Of a stretch of DNA of 64,000 bases, positions 47,880 to 55,510 are shown piece after piece; the stretch's first letter is position 1; every line of letters starts with the position of its first letter. The notes beneath the pieces were generated by a model. It searched no databases, had not been told where the DNA came from, and saw only the letters and a list, made by a program, of their open reading frames with translations. Made by a program: the position numbers and the translations under genes. The DNA lies in IMG/VR virus record IMGVR_UViG_3300032313_000500, positions 54,471 through 118,470 of that record; one strand, written 5' to 3'. This stretch comes from a virus.

Positions 47880-48154
47880 CAACTTCTCACCACATACGAA
47901 TCCTTACGGAGGTCTCGTACCCCGAAGGTCCGACCTATGCAAAATGGGATTACTTCTCTATCCCTGATGAGAAGTTGCCTGTGGAGTTCCGAGAGTTACC
48001 CGACCCAGAAAAGTTATACAACTTTCTCAACGACAACGGCTTCTGGCATAAGGGCTGGCAGGAAATCACCCCAGAGATTGACGCTTGGATTGACTTCCAC
48101 CCCGACCTATGTGGGTTGCAAGACGAAATCGCAATAGAGGTGGCGTTCATCTAA
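47876..48154 (+). CDS. unknown protein of 92 residues
   Basis: It begins at an ATGA overlap (ATG at 47876) and ends in a TAATG overlap. Trp- and Pro-rich middle (GFWHKGWQEITPEIDAWIDF). No family recognised. Confidence 0.52.
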   Translation: MTTSHHIRILTEVSYPEGPTYAKWDYFSIPDEKLPVEFRELPDPEKLYNFLNDNGFWHKGWQEITPEIDAWIDFHPDLCGLQDEIAIEVAFI

Positions 48155-48588
48155 TGGCACTTATTGTTGACATTCAAACAGGAACCGTCTTGGACTCACG
48201 AAACTGTTACGTCGTTATTGGAGAAAACCTAAACGAGACTGATGAACATCTTCTTGAAAACGGTTCAGACCATGAAATCGCTAACGTCGCAATACTCAAC
48301 GGTCTCCCCCTGGAGCCCCGAGCCATGGAGCGAGTGCTTTACGGGTTACATTCAGTGGGGTACGAACCCTCTGCACTGAGGGCACAGGCATCTGTGATGC
48401 TGGACGACTATGCAGACTACGAGTTGAAGATATCGCGGGACCACCTGCAATGGGTTGCAACTCAGGCGTCTGATGCAGAACTGGGAATACTAGGCAGCAT
48501 GTGCGCAGAAGACGACGAGTCGTGGGTCAACTACGAAAAAGTGTTTATACACGCACTGACTGACCTAAAAACCACAGCACCCTTTTAG
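48154..48588 (+). CDS. unknown protein of 144 residues
   Basis: A mainly helical acidic protein (MALIVDIQTGTVLDSRNCYV first). Segment LNGLPLEPRAMERVLYGLHS may be a helix pair. It ends the three-gene run; a stoperator-like repeat follows 9 bases after its stop. Confidence 0.52.
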   Translation: MALIVDIQTGTVLDSRNCYVVIGENLNETDEHLLENGSDHEIANVAILNGLPLEPRAMERVLYGLHSVGYEPSALRAQASVMLDDYADYELKISRDHLQWVATQASDAELGILGSMCAEDDESWVNYEKVFIHALTDLKTTAPF

Positions 48589-48596
48589 TAGCACTG

Positions 48597-48610
48597 ACGG
48601 TGGTGGAAGA
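48597..48610 (+). repeat. stoperator-like repeat, copy 7
   Basis: ACGGTGGTGGAAGA following TAGCACTG, just after the stop of the gene before. Confidence 0.5.
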
Positions 48611-48672
48611 GTCACGCTGCGCGTTTATTCAGAAATCCAACTTTTTGGTAACTGACTTACCCCTAGCCTTTT

Positions 48673-48909
48673 TTACTTTTCTTCTTTTTTCTTACTTTTT
48701 GCAGCGGCCTCTGGGGCCAGAGTAACTTCGGCGACTTCAACTACCTCGGCGACTTCAACTGCTTTAGCGACTGGCATCACGAACGAATCGGAACCGATGC
48801 CCTTTGGTTCAGCATCTTGCTTCTTTGGTGCTGACTCAACGACAGCCCCGGACGTCTTCTCAAACGCTACTACTTTTGCCAATGCTTCTTCTGGAGTAAG
48901 TTTTCTCAT
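48673..48909 (-). CDS. small Val/Ala/Glu-rich protein
   Basis: A 78-residue protein starting MRKLTPEEALAKVVAFEK. The middle repeats VEVAEVVEVAEV and the end is KSKKKEEK. It follows AGAAGGA and has a long leader. Low-complexity content suggests an extended or amphipathic peptide. No family. Confidence 0.5.
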   Translation of the reverse strand: MRKLTPEEALAKVVAFEKTSGAVVESAPKKQDAEPKGIGSDSFVMPVAKAVEVAEVVEVAEVTLAPEAAAKSKKKEEK

Positions 48910-49003
48910 GATGTTTTCCTTCTGAATAAATCTCGTGAAATAATAACACAACACCGGGGCACCCAGTCGGGACGCAAGTTTCTTATAAATCTTTCTAAGA
49001 ATG

Positions 49004-49032
49004 TTGGAAGTACCCCTTACTATCCATAACAT
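49004..49032 (+). promoter_or_regulatory. repeated promoter, plus copy 4
   Basis: -35 TTGGAA, spacer GTACCCCTTACTATCCA, -10 TAACAT; 30-base leader with AAAGGAG. Confidence 0.74.
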
Positions 49033-49062
49033 GGAATTATCACCAACCACAAAGGAGCAACC

Positions 49063-49242
49063 GTGGATACCTATAAAGACCTAGACACGCTTGAAATAAC
49101 GGAAGACAACATTGACGACATGCCTGAATTGGAATGTGAATGTGGATACTTCGGAGAAGGCACATGGACATTCCTCAAGCCATACGACTTTGAGAGTGGA
49201 CAGTGGGTCTGCGCAAACTGCAAAGAGGAGATAATCAGATGA
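49063..49242 (+). CDS. small zinc-ribbon-type protein
   Basis: A 59-residue protein with CECGYFGEGTW and VCANCKEE, a typical four-Cys zinc ribbon. GTG start follows AAAGGAG. It overlaps the next gene by ATGA. Confidence 0.6.
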   Translation: MDTYKDLDTLEITEDNIDDMPELECECGYFGEGTWTFLKPYDFESGQWVCANCKEEIIR

Positions 49243-49724
49243 TTACGACAGAACACATCAACGAGGTACATCGCTCCCTATGGGAAGATGCCATAGAAAG
49301 ATACGGCGACAAGTTCAAGGTTCCTTCTGACGAGATAAACAGAATGTCAACCTACACTCGTGCGCTCTATATTCTTCAAGGCTGGAACGGCTCAGGCAAC
49401 CTTGCTCGCCACCTATCCACCTACTCCATACCAGCAGAAGTGATTACAGACATTGTTTCTGAATACTGCGACGAGGTAGTTGATACCGAAGAACTTCTGA
49501 CGCCACGGCCCCGACGAGCCGATAAGTACGACGCCCTGCTGGCTTGGTCAAAAGACCACCTCTTTGAACAGTTCAACACTGAGCAACTAGTTGAGGTATC
49601 GGGCTTCTCTTACCCCACCACATTGAAGTTCCTGCAGGAGTCTCCGACTTTCCGTAAGGTCAAGAAGGGTCTATGGGAAGTGCGTGATGCAGAGGCTGAT
49701 AAGAAAGCCGAAAAGAATCTGTAA
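49239..49724 (+). CDS. unknown protein with HTH-like end
   Basis: A 161-residue protein. The last third (FNTEQLVEVSGFSYPTTLKF, LQESPTFRKVKKGLWEVRD) has a winged-helix look, and the first part is helical. It may bind DNA. Start at the ATGA overlap at 49239. Confidence 0.52.
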   Translation: MITTEHINEVHRSLWEDAIERYGDKFKVPSDEINRMSTYTRALYILQGWNGSGNLARHLSTYSIPAEVITDIVSEYCDEVVDTEELLTPRPRRADKYDALLAWSKDHLFEQFNTEQLVEVSGFSYPTTLKFLQESPTFRKVKKGLWEVRDAEADKKAEKNL

Positions 49725-49731
49725 ATAGATG

Positions 49732-49760
49732 TTGTGATTAGGGCTTACTACCCATAACAT
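49732..49760 (+). promoter_or_regulatory. repeated promoter, plus copy 5
   Basis: -35 TTGTGA, spacer TTAGGGCTTACTACCCA, -10 TAACAT; 30-base leader with AAAGGAG, driving the MoxR/VWA pair. Confidence 0.76.
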
Positions 49761-49792
49761 GAAGTCATAACCAATTGCAAAGGAGCAATAAA

Positions 49793-50512
49793 ATGGAAAA
49801 AGAAATAACACTACCCGAGTGCTGGCAAACACTCAAAGACTGCATGGATTCAGGGATTGACCGAGTCATCCTCTTTGGACCTGCAGGAACTGGAAAGACC
49901 TTTGCTGGTCTCACCTTTGGAAACGTAGGCGCTGGCGCACACCGTTTGGTATGCACAGAAGATATGACTTCAATGGATGTGACTGGAGCGTTCATGCCTG
50001 ACGGAAACGGCAGATTCTCATGGGTCGCTGGTGCTGGTCTCAAGGCTTGGGAAGGTAACGGACTCAACGGTGGTCGCCTCATCGTGGATGAGATTGACAA
50101 GGCGTCGGGAGATGTGTTCGCACTTCTGCTTGCGATGCTTGACTCACCTGAATCTGCGACTTGGGAACATCCCGAGACTGGTCGTATTCATCGTCCGAAA
50201 GACGGATTCTCTGCTGTCATGACCACGAACATTGAGAACATGGAAGAGTTGCCAATGGCTCTCGCTGACCGATTCCCTGTTCGCATCCGAATCAACGCTC
50301 CTCACCCGAGTGCGCTTGAGAAGTTGTCGTACGACTTGCGTGAATACGCAGTCCGTATGTGTGATGCAGGCAAGCGCCGAATCTCACTGCGTACTTTCTA
50401 CGCATTTGACAAACTGCGTAAGCAACTAGGTGATGAGAAGTCTGCAAAGATTATCTTTGGTGAACGAGCAACTTCTGTACTTGACGCCATTGCGATTGAC
50501 AAGGTTCACTAA
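49793..50512 (+). CDS. MoxR/CobS-type AAA ATPase
   Basis: A 239-residue AAA+ ATPase: Walker A FGPAGTGKTFAG (about residues 28-39), Walker B RLIVDEIDK (about 97-105), sensor AVMTTNIENME (about 142-152) and the PMALADRFPVRI helix (about 155-166). It lacks a long N-terminal domain. Its stop overlaps the start of the VWA gene (TAATG), so they are co-made. The pair resembles MoxR-VWA or CobS-CobT machines that insert metals or remodel proteins. Confidence 0.82.
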   Translation: MEKEITLPECWQTLKDCMDSGIDRVILFGPAGTGKTFAGLTFGNVGAGAHRLVCTEDMTSMDVTGAFMPDGNGRFSWVAGAGLKAWEGNGLNGGRLIVDEIDKASGDVFALLLAMLDSPESATWEHPETGRIHRPKDGFSAVMTTNIENMEELPMALADRFPVRIRINAPHPSALEKLSYDLREYAVRMCDAGKRRISLRTFYAFDKLRKQLGDEKSAKIIFGERATSVLDAIAIDKVH

Positions 50513-51969
50513 TGAAGCACATTGCCGAACCTGAATGGCTTGGTCGTAAGGATGCCGAACACGGTGCTTGGCAAGTTGAAGACTGCGAACCACGCCGTGG
50601 CATCCCTGCTACTTCTATCGTGGAACGCAAGATGCTTGCGCCTGCACACGACACTGAACAAGCGAGAGTAATCCGTGCGCACGAGATGATGCATGCAAAA
50701 GTTTCTCCTGCTGGAGAATGGGAGCAATGGCAAAACAGAAAAATTGCCAGCATCCAAGGAATGATTGCGTGTGAAGAATTGCGTGTGAACCTGCTCTGCG
50801 ATAGGGCTGGATTTGATGTGAAGTCTCACCTCTCTGACGGTGGAGAAACTGCAGACGGAGAAAGACTTGCCTGCACCAACGACTGGAAGAGTGCTGTGTA
50901 CATGGCTGTAGCCACTGCTGGTACTGCGAGTAACAAGTTGTACCTGAACGGTATCCGTCGTCATAATCGCATTTGGGGTTCTGCACTTGCAGATATCTCA
51001 AAGCGAGCAGTCAAAGAAATGAGCAAGGCTGGTCGGGGATTATCAAGTACCGAAGTACACACTCGCACTGGTCTCGCACCATTTGGATTCATCTACACCG
51101 AGAAACTTGCTGAATGGGTTGACCGTCTCGCAGGCTTGCCTGCTCCTGATGAAGAAGAAGAAAGTGAATCTCAAGATTCCTCTATGGAAGTTGAGAACGA
51201 AGACAACAAGAACGGCAAGCGTGAACACTCAAACATCGGAAAAGAAAAAGTCAAAGAAACTGAGTTTCGTGAAAAACTGAAAACAATTACTCCCGACAAA
51301 ATGGACGGTAACGTCCCTTATTGGGGTGAACTTATGATTGACAAGTTGCCACTGCCGATTGTCGCCAAGGGAAACTTAGGCAAGAAGAAGACAGCCTCTA
51401 ATGTTGGTCGGTCACCACGCCGTATCCACCGATACATGACAGACCCACAAAAACGAATCTTTGATAATAAGAGGCGTGGAATGGGTGGAGTCGTATGCGT
51501 TGATGCATCGGGTTCAATGTCTCTGACACAAGATGATGTTCGCAGGATTCTTGAAGCAAGTCCGGGGGCTACCGTTATCGCTTACTCTGATATCCGTGAT
51601 GGTCATCCGAACGCTTGGATTCTCGCTGACAAGGGTCGTATGGTTGATGAAATGCCCGAGATGGGTCAAGGCAACGGTGTTGACTTCCCTGCTCTTGAGT
51701 GGGCAGTGAAGCGTCGCCAGCACTCAACTGCTCCTGTCATTTGGATGACAGACGGTGGAGTCTGTGGACCGAACCAAGGATTCTCTGAAACTCTTGCGAA
51801 CCAATGCACTGCGTTCTGTTTGGAAAAGAAAGTTCACCTGACCGAAGACGCCGAAGCAACTATCGCTCTTCTTCATGCGCTCTCAAAAGGAATCGCAATA
51901 CCGAAGTCACGGTTCCCTTACATGTTGAAGCATGCTTGGGAATCACGAGGTGGGAAACTTCCCGACTGA
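50512..51969 (+). CDS. VWA-domain protein with N-terminal HExxH, partner of the ATPase
   Basis: A 485-residue protein. The N-terminal domain has RAHEMMHAKVSP (about residues 58-69), an HExxH metal motif. An acidic linker follows (DEEEESESQDSSMEVENEDN, about 213-232). The C-terminal VWA domain has the MIDAS motif CVDASGSMS (about 330-338), NGVDFPALEW and IWMTDGG. This is the domain order of CobT-like and DUF2201-like partners of MoxR ATPases. A metal-chelatase or protein-remodelling role is likely; the target is unknown. Confidence 0.8.
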   Translation: MKHIAEPEWLGRKDAEHGAWQVEDCEPRRGIPATSIVERKMLAPAHDTEQARVIRAHEMMHAKVSPAGEWEQWQNRKIASIQGMIACEELRVNLLCDRAGFDVKSHLSDGGETADGERLACTNDWKSAVYMAVATAGTASNKLYLNGIRRHNRIWGSALADISKRAVKEMSKAGRGLSSTEVHTRTGLAPFGFIYTEKLAEWVDRLAGLPAPDEEEESESQDSSMEVENEDNKNGKREHSNIGKEKVKETEFREKLKTITPDKMDGNVPYWGELMIDKLPLPIVAKGNLGKKKTASNVGRSPRRIHRYMTDPQKRIFDNKRRGMGGVVCVDASGSMSLTQDDVRRILEASPGATVIAYSDIRDGHPNAWILADKGRMVDEMPEMGQGNGVDFPALEWAVKRRQHSTAPVIWMTDGGVCGPNQGFSETLANQCTAFCLEKKVHLTEDAEATIALLHALSKGIAIPKSRFPYMLKHAWESRGGKLPD

Positions 51970-51977
51970 CCGTCACG

Positions 51978-52012
51978 CCCCACAACCACTTGCTCCTTTG
52001 TTGGTTGTGGGG
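51978..52012 (+). terminator. terminator after the VWA gene
   Basis: CCCCACAACCA pairs with TGGTTGTGGGG, followed by TTGTGG, which is also the -35 of the next promoter. Confidence 0.65.
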
Positions 52013-52041
52013 TTGTGGCTTACCTCTACTACACATAAGAT
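52013..52041 (+). promoter_or_regulatory. repeated promoter, plus copy 6
   Basis: -35 TTGTGG, spacer CTTACCTCTACTACACA, -10 TAAGAT; leader with AAGGAG before ATG 52064. Confidence 0.72.
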
Positions 52042-52063
52042 GAAGTTCTACTAAGGAGTTATT

Positions 52064-52678
52064 ATGCCTAACTGGGTATCAACCACACTGACCGTAAGAG
52101 GTTCAGAAGAAGAAATAAAAAGATTCAAGGACGGAATCAAAGATTCAAAGATTCTTGAGTCGTATGTTCCGTGTCCTACGGAACTGCATGAGACGGTTGC
52201 TGGCTATGTCGGAGACGACAAGGCAGAAGAGCATCGCAAACAACAAGAGTCAAACATCGCCAAGTACGGTCACAAGGATTGGTACGACTGGGCGTACGAC
52301 AACTGGGGCACCAAGTGGGGCGATTGCGATACAGACATTAGCGAACCAATGGCGTTCAGTGACGGCTCATGGGAAGTGCAGGCTCGCTACATGACGGCAT
52401 GGGGACCAGCAGATGCTGGGTTCCTCAAGGTCTCAGCAATGTTCCCTACACTGCTCTTCACTTTTGACTACGACGAAGAGGCTGGCTTCTTTGCAGGCAC
52501 TCAAGCAATGCATGACGGAGCAAGCGTATTTGAGTCCATGTACGAGCCTTGCTCTTACGAGGGCGAAGTGGATTACGATGATTACGAGTCCATTGACAAG
52601 TACGAAGCATGGAAAGAAGCGCAAAGCGACGCTATCTTTGCCGAGTACGCCGAGTTCAGAAAGGGATTACCAGTATGA
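52064..52678 (+). CDS. DUF1281/YubB ferredoxin-like protein
   Basis: A 204-residue protein starting MPNWVSTTLTVRGSEEEI, with YVPCPTELHE (about 34-43) and YDNWGTKWGDCD (about 78-89), the hallmarks of the YubB/Api92 family of phage and plasmid proteins. Function is not known. It heads a four-gene run of overlaps. Confidence 0.75.
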   Translation: MPNWVSTTLTVRGSEEEIKRFKDGIKDSKILESYVPCPTELHETVAGYVGDDKAEEHRKQQESNIAKYGHKDWYDWAYDNWGTKWGDCDTDISEPMAFSDGSWEVQARYMTAWGPADAGFLKVSAMFPTLLFTFDYDEEAGFFAGTQAMHDGASVFESMYEPCSYEGEVDYDDYESIDKYEAWKEAQSDAIFAEYAEFRKGLPV

Positions 52679-52872
52679 CTTACCGAGTAACTGTGCAGGT
52701 CACCACCGATGTGGAGACAAACGACGAAAAAGAGGCTTTTTCTATGGCTATTCAGAAAGTACGTGAGGCTGTCGGCGACAACCAAGACGGCGCCGACGAG
52801 ATGTGGGTAACTGGTGTTGCTCAAGATGCCAACGGATACATGGTCTACCTACAGGGAGAAGACAGTGACTGA
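52675..52872 (+). CDS. small unknown protein
   Basis: A 65-residue protein (MTYRVTVQVTTDVETNDEKE first), strand then helix. Start at an ATGA overlap. No family recognised. Confidence 0.52.
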   Translation: MTYRVTVQVTTDVETNDEKEAFSMAIQKVREAVGDNQDGADEMWVTGVAQDANGYMVYLQGEDSD

Positions 52873-53119
52873 CTTATGTGTGCACTGTGGACGCTCAACT
52901 GCGTTCAACTCAGGAGAAGGTCTGTTCGTGAATCGCATCCCAACCGATGATGGGTGGGCATGTGCCGAGTGTGCAGGCTTTGAGTGTGACGAGTGCGAGC
53001 AACCTATCTACCTTGACACTGAAGTCCGTGTTGATTACGAGAAAGACGGAGTCAACCACTACGGCAACTACCACGAAGACTGCTACTCGTTCCTCAAGCA
53101 TGGAGAAAGAGAATGGTAG
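52865..53119 (+). CDS. double zinc-ribbon prot. (LIM-like)
   Basis: An 84-residue protein with CVHCGRS, WACAECAGFECDECEQPIYL and HEDC (about residues 5-76). Cys pairs in this order form two linked zinc sites. GTG start at 52865 overlaps the stop before it and follows GGAGAAG. Confidence 0.62.
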   Translation: MTDLCVHCGRSTAFNSGEGLFVNRIPTDDGWACAECAGFECDECEQPIYLDTEVRVDYEKDGVNHYGNYHEDCYSFLKHGEREW

Positions 53120-53259
53120 AGATGTGGGGCATGCGACGGGGCTACTGCTATTACTGTAGCGAGTTCGTTGACGACGAGCCCATTTGGCAAGTAGAAGAAA
53201 ATCGCCGAATCGCATGCTGTGCGCAATGCGCTCTTGACCGAGGCATTATCAATCTTTAG
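53113..53259 (+). CDS. tiny zinc-ribbon protein
   Basis: A 48-residue protein with YCYYCSEFV and ACCAQCALD (residues 11-19 and 34-42), two Cys pairs of a zinc ribbon. It overlaps the previous gene by 7 bases. Confidence 0.55.
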   Translation: MVEMWGMRRGYCYYCSEFVDDEPIWQVEENRRIACCAQCALDRGIINL

Positions 53260-53264
53260 CACTT

Positions 53265-53278
53265 ACGGTGGTGGAAAG
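53265..53278 (+). repeat. stoperator-like repeat, copy 8
   Basis: ACGGTGGTGGAAAG six bases after the stop of the tiny zinc gene. Confidence 0.6.
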
Positions 53279-53337
53279 CCTCTGCTAAATCTGTACAATA
53301 CGACGTGCCCGCTGCGGCCGCAAGAAAAGAGAAAAAA

Positions 53338-53544
53338 ATGAACATTCCGAAAATCTGTCCACGTTGCAACGACAACTTTATTCCTAATAACCTTCAGCCT
53401 GCTGCTTACCCTGGGGCCATTTCTAGAGCAGATGATAAAACAGAAATTTGTTCTGACTGTGGTACTGAAGAGGCTTTGACCCAGTACGGCACGGGAGCGT
53501 GCGAACCAGTCAGTGACTGGCCCGTGCGCAATCGCGTTATTTGA
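53338..53544 (+). CDS. small zinc-ribbon protein
   Basis: A 68-residue protein with CPRCNDNFIPN (about 7-17), AISRADDKTEICSDCGTEEA (about 27-46). The SR-D-TEICSDCGT-EA pattern is common in actinophage zinc proteins. TACAAT at 53295 may be its -10. Confidence 0.62.
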   Translation: MNIPKICPRCNDNFIPNNLQPAAYPGAISRADDKTEICSDCGTEEALTQYGTGACEPVSDWPVRNRVI

Positions 53545-53788
53545 AAAAAGTTGAATTCCAAACGCGGAGCACTACATAAAAAAATGAAAGTATTCCGCAA
53601 TTCACCCAAGAAATGCTTGAACTGATAACGTTTGAATCAGCAAGTATGTTTGTTACAACCCACAGGAAGACAGTCGTCGCTAGGACACTAAAAATCATGA
53701 AACGAATTCCTTGCTTCACAATATCAAGTGCGTACTGCCGCTCTTCTTCGGGGCTCACAAAATCTGGGTCTGGCCACGAGTTAGACAT
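53537..53788 (-). CDS. two-span membrane protein
   Basis: An 83-residue protein with an acidic N-terminus and two transmembrane stretches (FMIFSVLATTVFLWVVTNIL, ISWVNCGILSFFYVVL). It overlaps the HTH gene upstream by 8 bases. Function is unknown. Confidence 0.58.
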   Translation of the reverse strand: MSNSWPDPDFVSPEEERQYALDIVKQGIRFMIFSVLATTVFLWVVTNILADSNVISSSISWVNCGILSFFYVVLRVWNSTFFK

Positions 53789-54152
53789 TTGTCTTCTTTA
53801 CAATTTGATGCACGCGCTGGCGGCTGAGGTCGTAAGAATCTGCGATTTGGCGAAGCGTCATCCCTTGGCCGCGCATCTGAAGAATTTCCGAATTTCTATT
53901 ATAATTCGTCGCCGGCCCTGGCTTCAGAGGGCCCCACGTCCAACCGGCAAGATTTTCAAGAATTTGAACTTTCTCCGCCGCCATCTGGTTCTTCTTGTAG
54001 CGCTGCCGGATGTATCCCACCCAAGCCCCGAGGTTCACTTCCGCCCCATCAACAATCTCAATATAAACTGCCGGGACCCGCGAGTGACCGGTACGTTCAG
54101 AGAACTGACGGAGGGCTCTTACATAAAGTTGAAATCTGGTGTTGTTATCCAT
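53781..54152 (-). CDS. helicase-associated domain fused to sigma-region-4-like HTH
   Basis: A 123-residue protein: FQLYVRALRQFSERTGHSRV and NLGAWVGYIRQRYKKNQM match the HA (helicase-associated) domain, and the end TLRQIADSYDLSRQRVHQIV is a sigma-70 region 4-type helix-turn-helix. The pair could recognise DNA without a helicase or contact RNA polymerase. ATG is 7 bases from TATATT, so it may be leaderless. Confidence 0.68.
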   Translation of the reverse strand: MDNNTRFQLYVRALRQFSERTGHSRVPAVYIEIVDGAEVNLGAWVGYIRQRYKKNQMAAEKVQILENLAGWTWGPLKPGPATNYNRNSEILQMRGQGMTLRQIADSYDLSRQRVHQIVKKTNV

Positions 54153-54207
54153 GTACAGAAATATAGAACATTTGCTAGCCGCGTGCGCGAATGGTTAGGA
54201 TAAATTA

Positions 54208-54261
54208 ATGAAGACAACTCTTTACAAACCATTACGGTGGCGGAAAGGTCCGGTTACGTGA
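54208..54261 (+). CDS. 17-residue leader peptide across a stoperator-like repeat
   Basis: ATG lies 6 bases after TAGGAT (with TTGCTA 18 bases upstream). The frame reads MKTTLYKPLRWRKGPVT and its stop overlaps the GTG of the next gene (GTGA). The repeat ACGGTGGCGGAAAG lies inside it. Leader-coupled translation is possible. Confidence 0.4.
   Translation: MKTTLYKPLRWRKGPVT
54234..54247 (+). repeat. stoperator-like repeat, copy 9
   Basis: ACGGTGGCGGAAAG, inside the leader peptide frame and 10 bases before the GTG at 54258. Confidence 0.6.
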
Positions 54262-54650
54262 GCAAGAAAAACGAAAAATGGAAAAATTTCATAAGAGATG
54301 TCCGGTCGGCGACGGCTAAACATCCAGAACTTGAAAAGTACATCCAGGAGTCAGAGAAAGAAAATCACGAAAACTTTCTATTTGTCGCTGCCGGCGAAGG
54401 GATGATTGTCCGAGGAATGCATTATCCAGATGGCGCGTTTGAAAATGAAGAATACCCGATAGTATTTCAAACGTTTGATGATGGAGTTGTTATCGCTGCA
54501 TGGCCGCGCTCAATTGTAAAAATTTTAATGGAAACACTTGTAGACAACTTTGATAAATCAAAACACGAAACGGGCTGGGAACTTATTCTCAACGGGCTCC
54601 TAGAACAAGCGCTCGTCAAAATTAAAAATGGAGAAATTAATGGAATCTGA
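54258..54650 (+). CDS. unknown protein of 130 residues
   Basis: A helical protein (VSKKNEKWKNFIRDVRSATA first) with a strand pair (FVAAGEGMIVRGMH, YPIVFQTFDDGVVIAAW). GTG 54258 is the start that overlaps the leader peptide; GTG 54237 would lie in the repeat. No family recognised. Confidence 0.52.
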   Translation: MSKKNEKWKNFIRDVRSATAKHPELEKYIQESEKENHENFLFVAAGEGMIVRGMHYPDGAFENEEYPIVFQTFDDGVVIAAWPRSIVKILMETLVDNFDKSKHETGWELILNGLLEQALVKIKNGEINGI

Positions 54651-55137
54651 TACCTGGAACGCTGCGGCCGCACGAGTCGTAAAAATCATTTTTCAGATAC
54701 TTAACGCGGAGTACGTAGGCATCTCATTAGGTCTTCATGATGTCCGCCGCATGTATGACGAGGTCTGGTCTACCATGAGCACCAATCCAGAACTGGTTGC
54801 TGAAGCAGCGTTTTATAATATCGGGGCCGCGGCACTAAATGCAGCCGGCGCAGCGGGTGTTGAAATAAACGAAGAAAATTTAGTTGATACTCTGGTACGT
54901 AAACAAAGTGATTACGGTCCAGACAATATCGCACGCTTCGGACGTGATGGCATCTTGGTCAGGCTGCACGACAAAATCGCACGACTGGAAAACCTCGCGG
55001 CGAAGGACGAGCCACCGATGAACGAATCAGTTTCTGATAATTACCTAGACGTCATCGGGTACTGCAGCGTTGGGGTCATGTGGGAGACCCAAGAGTTCTT
55101 GCTTCCATTGACGGTGGTGGAAAGCAATCAAGAATAA
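54640..55137 (+). CDS. DUF1599 (Nmad1-like) nucleotide-modification-type protein
   Basis: A 165-residue protein whose second half has TLVRKQSDYGPDNIARFGRD, GILVRLHDKIARLENLA and NESVSDNYLDVIGYC, the pattern of DUF1599. The family is associated with base modification or nucleotide metabolism in phages; the reaction is not proved. GGAG lies before ATG 54640. The last codons contain repeat copy 10. Confidence 0.75.
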   Translation: MESDTWNAAAARVVKIIFQILNAEYVGISLGLHDVRRMYDEVWSTMSTNPELVAEAAFYNIGAAALNAAGAAGVEINEENLVDTLVRKQSDYGPDNIARFGRDGILVRLHDKIARLENLAAKDEPPMNESVSDNYLDVIGYCSVGVMWETQEFLLPLTVVESNQE

Positions 55138-55281
55138 GTCCTCCCCCAATCCCCCGAGACCGAGCGACACAGTTATGAACACGACTGCGCCGACTACAAA
55201 GCCCCGGGGGAACCAAAGGAGCGAAAGGAGGAAACTCTCCTCTGGTGATTTAACTTTATCATATTCGCCGGCCCCGCGCAT
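55045..55281 (-). CDS. possible membrane protein antisense to the DUF1599 end
   Basis: A 78-residue frame with two hydrophobic stretches (SFLLSLLWFPRGFVVGAVVF and ITVSLGLGGLGEDLFLIAF). It overlaps the convergent DUF1599 gene by 93 bases and has no clear promoter. It may be a small membrane gene or chance. Confidence 0.25.
   Translation of the reverse strand: MRGAGEYDKVKSPEESFLLSLLWFPRGFVVGAVVFITVSLGLGGLGEDLFLIAFHHRQWKQELLGLPHDPNAAVPDDV
55111..55124 (+). repeat. stoperator-like repeat, copy 10
   Basis: ACGGTGGTGGAAAG preceded by TTG, within the last codons of the DUF1599 gene. Confidence 0.55.
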
Positions 55282-55499
55282 TTTGAAAAATGTTTCATAC
55301 CTGCGTTGCGGTTTTCCTTTCTTACTGCTATGGTGTACTTCACAACAGATGGCGCGCCCTCCTCATCGTAAAAAAGCATTCCTGAAAAACGGAAACCTTT
55401 TTGTGATGCAGAAAAATAAAAATTAATTTCGTAAAGGTTCCCCCGAACCCCCTCCAAAATAGGGTTGGTCTGTAGATATGTCAAATTCATTTCAAACAT
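55194..55499 (-). CDS. possible gene of 101 residues
   Basis: A frame with a plausible strand pair (NLYEINFYFSASQKGFRFSG, APSVVKYTIAVRK). It starts near the divergent gene at 55547 and overlaps the other minus frame here. Either may be real; both may not. The 55138-55546 stretch otherwise has no plus-strand gene. Confidence 0.3.
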   Translation of the reverse strand: MFEMNLTYLQTNPILEGVRGNLYEINFYFSASQKGFRFSGMLFYDEEGAPSVVKYTIAVRKENRNAGMKHFSKCAGPANMIKLNHQRRVSSFRSFGSPGAL

Positions 55500-55510
55500 T
55501 GTTTAACGAC

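Noticed and set aside
53310-54672. Two copies of GCTGCGGCCGCA
   Set aside because: Both lie at Ala-rich codons or a gene start, 1.35 kb apart, and are probably chance rather than a mobile element or a site.
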